From NCBI GenBank assembly GCA_945868085.1, contig CAMBKF010000008.1:1-60377 (forward strand): a stretch of 60,377 bases of DNA, read 5' to 3'. The stretch comes from an uncultured Oscillibacter sp. (GTDB lineage: Bacteria; Bacillota; Clostridia; Oscillospirales; Oscillospiraceae). Each line of letters opens with the position of its first letter. Within the stretch, counting starts at the first letter, position 1. This document shows, one piece after another, positions 57,836-60,377 of this stretch. A program made the position numbers and the translations under genes. The notes beneath the pieces were generated by a model. It saw only the letters and a program-made list of their open reading frames with translations, was not told the DNA's origin and did no database searches.

Positions 57836-58606
57836 ATGGCTAAAGTTGTTGCGATCGTGAATCAAAAGGGCGGCGTAGGCAAAACCACCACCTGCGTGAA
57901 TCTGGCCGCCATCCTGGCCGCCAGGGGCCTGCGGGTGCTGCTGTGCGACTTCGACCCCCAGGCCAACGCCACCTCCGGCATGGGCGTGGACAAATCCCGC
58001 TCCAACGGCGTGTATGACGTGCTCATCAACGGCGTGGAGACGGAGAAGGTCATCGTCACCACACCCTACGGCGACGTGCTGCCCAGCAGCAAGGCCCTGG
58101 CCGGCGCCGGGGTGGAGATGATCGACCTGGAGGGCCGCCAGTTCCTGCTCAAGCGCGCCCTAGACCAGGTGGCGGACCGGTACGACTACATCTTCATCGA
58201 CTGCCCCCCGTCCCTGGAGCTGCTGACATTGAACGCCCTGTGCGCGGCGGACAGCCTGCTGGTGCCGCTGCAGGGGGAATACTACGCCCTGGAGGGGCTC
58301 AGTGACCTCATGGGCACCGTGCGCATCGTGCGCCGGGGCCTGAACCCGAAGCTGGAGATCGAGGGCGTGCTGCTGACCATGTTCGACGGGCGCACCAACC
58401 TGGCCATCCAGGTGGCCCAGGAGATCAAGCGTTTCTTCCCGGGCAAGGTGTACACCACCGTCATTCCCCGGAACATCCGGCTGTCCGAGGCGCCCAGCCA
58501 CGGCAAGCCCATCCACGCATACGACCGCACCTGCCGCGGTGCGGAGGCATACAACGCCGTTGCGGATGAATTTCTGCGGAAAAACGGCGCAGGTAAGGAG
58601 GAGTAA
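57836..58606 (+). CDS. parA: Chromosome-partitioning ATPase ParA (Soj)
   Basis: This Walker-type ATPase works with ParB in origin segregation and, in Firmicutes, modulates DnaA. The 256 residues have the deviant Walker [17 protein letters not shown], the Asp of [14 protein letters not shown], the switch [15 protein letters not shown] and the [17 protein letters not shown] segment. Start ATG 57836 has GGAGG about 13 bases upstream. parB follows after six bases. Confidence 0.96.
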   Translation: MAKVVAIVNQKGGVGKTTTCVNLAAILAARGLRVLLCDFDPQANATSGMGVDKSRSNGVYDVLINGVETEKVIVTTPYGDVLPSSKALAGAGVEMIDLEGRQFLLKRALDQVADRYDYIFIDCPPSLELLTLNALCAADSLLVPLQGEYYALEGLSDLMGTVRIVRRGLNPKLEIEGVLLTMFDGRTNLAIQVAQEIKRFFPGKVYTTVIPRNIRLSEAPSHGKPIHAYDRTCRGAEAYNAVADEFLRKNGAGKEE

Positions 58607-58612
58607 ATTCCT

Positions 58613-59485
58613 ATGGCAAACAATGCAAAAGGCCTGGGCAAGGGCCTGGCCGCCCTGCTGGGCGACAATGTGATGGACACCGGCGAGGAGAAAAGCAGCC
58701 TGTACCTGCCCATTTCCCAGGTGGAGAGCTGCGCATCCCAGCCCCGGAAGCAGTTCGATCCCGACGCCCTGGCGGACCTGGCGGATTCCATCCGCGAGCA
58801 CGGCATCATCCAGCCCCTGACGGTGCGCAAGCTCCAGTCGGGCTATTATCAGATCATCGCCGGCGAGCGCCGCTGGCGGGCAGCCCGGATGGCGGGATTG
58901 GACCAGGTGCCGGCCATCGTCATCGAGGCCGACGACCGCAAGGCCATGGAACTGGCTATGATCGAGAACCTTCAGCGGGAGGACCTGAACCCCATGGAGG
59001 AGGCCGAGGGTTACCGCCAGCTGATGGACCAGTACAACCTCACCCAGGAGGAAACCGCCCAGCGAGTGGGCAAATCCCGCTCCGTGGTGGCCAACGCCCT
59101 GCGGCTGCTGAACCTGTGCCCCTCGGTGCGGGCCATGGTGGAGGACGGACGGCTCTCTAACGGCCACGCCCGGACCATCCTGCCCCTCTCCCCTGCCCTG
59201 CAGGAAAAGGCGGCGGACGCCGTCATCAAGTCGGACCTGTCTGTGCGGCAGACGGAGCTGCTGGTGAAAAAGCTCACCGCCGAGGAGAAGGCCCAGCCCG
59301 CCGTCACCACCGGCGGCCTGGAGGTGAATTACGCCGAGGAGGCCGCCAAGTCCCTGGGCGCGCACCTGGGCCGGGGCTGCAAGATCGTCAGCGGCCGCAA
59401 AAAGGGCCGCATCGAGCTGGAATACTACGGCGTGGACGACCTGAACAACCTGCTGGACGCCCTGAACGCCCTGAAGCTGAAATAA
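58613..59485 (+). CDS. parB: Chromosome-partitioning protein ParB (Spo0J)
   Basis: This parS-binding CTPase clamp has 290 residues. It begins with a KGLGKGLAALLG segment, whose basic N-terminus is typical of ParB proteins that stimulate ParA. The CTP-binding motifs follow (QPRKQFD, IIAGERRWRAARMAG, IENLQREDLNPMEEA), then the helix-turn-helix (LTQEETAQRVGKSRSVVAN) and a C-terminal dimerisation region. Four parS-type sites flank the gene pair. It is distinct from the Noc paralogue at 7.1 kb. Confidence 0.96.
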   Translation: MANNAKGLGKGLAALLGDNVMDTGEEKSSLYLPISQVESCASQPRKQFDPDALADLADSIREHGIIQPLTVRKLQSGYYQIIAGERRWRAARMAGLDQVPAIVIEADDRKAMELAMIENLQREDLNPMEEAEGYRQLMDQYNLTQEETAQRVGKSRSVVANALRLLNLCPSVRAMVEDGRLSNGHARTILPLSPALQEKAADAVIKSDLSVRQTELLVKKLTAEEKAQPAVTTGGLEVNYAEEAAKSLGAHLGRGCKIVSGRKKGRIELEYYGVDDLNNLLDALNALKLK

Positions 59486-59487
59486 AT

Positions 59488-59503
59488 TGTTTCACATGAA
59501 ACA
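59488..59503. other. parS-type site 4
   Basis: TGTTTCACATGAAACA starts three bases after the parB stop and ends 14 bp before the serS start codon, overlapping the serS leader. Confidence 0.9.
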
Positions 59504-59517
59504 GAGAGGAAATCAAA

Positions 59518-60377
59518 ATGCTGGATATTAGATTTGTACGGGAAAATCCCGACCTGGTAAAAGAGAACATCCGCAAGAAATTCCAAAACGCCAAGCTGCC
59601 CCTGGTGGACGAGGCCATTGCCCTGGACGCCGAGCGCCGCCAGGCCATTGCCGACGGCGAAGCTCTGAAGGCCGAGCGCAACAAGCTGTCCAAGGCCAAC
59701 GGCCCCTTGTTCGGCCAGCTGAAGAAATGCACCGACGAGGCCAAGAAGGCCGAGCTCCAGGCACAGATCGACGCCAACAACGCCGCCGTAAAGGCCGATG
59801 CCGAGCGCATGGCCCAGCTGGAGGCCAAGAAGGAGCACGCCGAGGCGGCCCTGAACAAGATCATGATGGTCATCCCCCAGATGATCGACCCCGCCGTGCC
59901 CATCGGCAAGGACGACAGCTGCAACGTGGAGGTGGAGCGCTTCGGCGAGGCCACAGCGCCGGAGTTTGAGATCCCCTACCACACGGACATTATGGAGCGC
60001 TTTGACGGCATCGACATGGACGCCGCCGCCCGGGTCTCCGGCAGCGGGTTTTACTACCTGCTGGGGGACATCGCCCGGATGCACGAGGCGGTGCTGGCCT
60101 ACGGCCGGGACTTCATGATAAACAAGGGTTTCACCTACTGCATCCCCCCCTTCATGATCCACGGCAACGTGGTGGAGGGTGTCATGAGCCAGACGGACAT
60201 GGATGGCATGATGTACAAGGTCGAGGGCGAGGACCTCTACCTCATCGGCACCAGCGAGCACTCCATGATCGGCCGCTATATTGACCAGATCCTGCCCGAG
60301 AGCGCCCTGCCCCAGACCCTCACCTCCTACTCCCCCTGCTTCCGCAAGGAGAAGGGCGCCCACGGCATCGAGGAGCG
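59518..60377 (+). CDS. serS: Seryl-tRNA synthetase, 3' end cut off
   Basis: This class II synthetase charges tRNA-Ser. About 286 codons are present. They comprise the N-terminal MLDIRFVRENPDLVKENIRK, the long antiparallel coiled-coil arm (about 30-105) that grips tRNA-Ser, and the beginning of the catalytic domain (VSGSGFYYLLGDIARMHEA, YLIGTSEHSMIG, and motif 2 starting at CFRKEKGAHG). The frame is open to the window edge. AGAGAGGAAATCAAA precedes ATG 59518. Confidence 0.95.
   Translation, partial: MLDIRFVRENPDLVKENIRKKFQNAKLPLVDEAIALDAERRQAIADGEALKAERNKLSKANGPLFGQLKKCTDEAKKAELQAQIDANNAAVKADAERMAQLEAKKEHAEAALNKIMMVIPQMIDPAVPIGKDDSCNVEVERFGEATAPEFEIPYHTDIMERFDGIDMDAAARVSGSGFYYLLGDIARMHEAVLAYGRDFMINKGFTYCIPPFMIHGNVVEGVMSQTDMDGMMYKVEGEDLYLIGTSEHSMIGRYIDQILPESALPQTLTSYSPCFRKEKGAHGIEE

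Overview
The window looks like chromosomal DNA from a GC-rich, spore-forming anaerobic Firmicute of the class Clostridia, most like an Oscillospiraceae or Flavonifractor-type gut bacterium. The evidence is the spore protease gene gpr, a Noc/Soj/Spo0J set, a glycyl T-box leader, strong AGGAGG ribosome sites, a butyryl-CoA dehydrogenase/EtfAB cluster and dispersed palindromic repeats. The species assignment is inference. There is no rRNA, tRNA, CRISPR array, phage or transposase gene that I can see.

Layout. 1-2.4 kb: the 3' end of pnp, then a compact module with two perfect convergent promoters around a 25-codon ORF, resembling a type I toxin-antitoxin locus. 2.4-6.7 kb: a frameshifted AraC/PocR-type regulator gene beside a FucK-like kinase and a FucI-like isomerase. 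7-12.9 kb: noc, a coiled-coil membrane protein, glyS with its T-box, rpsT and gpr. 13-13.5 kb: a small divergent repressor/membrane-protein pair sharing an operator. 13.6-23.8 kb: a nine-gene minus-strand operon (ABC sugar importer, 4-epimerase-like protein, SDR, L-xylulose-5-P 3-epimerase, L-xylulose kinase, MBL-fold protein and an exported SurA-like protein) plus a SorC-type regulator. It probably feeds L-xylulose or a related pentose into D-xylulose-5-P. 23.9-24.1 kb: a MITE-like element with 27-bp terminal inverted repeats.

24.4-29.2 kb: an acetoin/2-oxoacid dehydrogenase operon (acoA, acoB, acoC, acoL). 29.3-34.3 kb, minus strand: bcd-etfB-etfA-crt-alcohol dehydrogenase, divergent from a marR gene with paired operators. 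35-38 kb: a lipoylation cassette (ligase, free-standing lipoyl domain, LipA, second ligase). It could supply lipoate to the AcoC E2 nearby and is one of the most interesting arrangements here. 38-42.2 kb: a MacB/FtsX-type exporter. 42.3-48.4 kb, minus strand: prmA, degV, mnmE, a DnaC/DnaI-type loader and a DnaD-type protein. 48.6-57.6 kb: zapA, a U32 peptidase, dut, maf, mreC, mreD, mrdA and an intracellular GH13 amylase. 57.6-60.4 kb: parS sites, parA, parB and the start of serS.

The gaps between housekeeping genes carry several families of palindromic repeats. Two near-full copies of a ~185-bp element (46.2 and 51.0 kb) keep the same four hairpins with compensatory base changes. A composite of three palindromes is repeated in tandem at 44.2-44.8 kb, and relatives occur near 11.3 and 57.6 kb. 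One parS palindrome at 57.6 kb sits inside the stem of what looks like a Rho-independent terminator.
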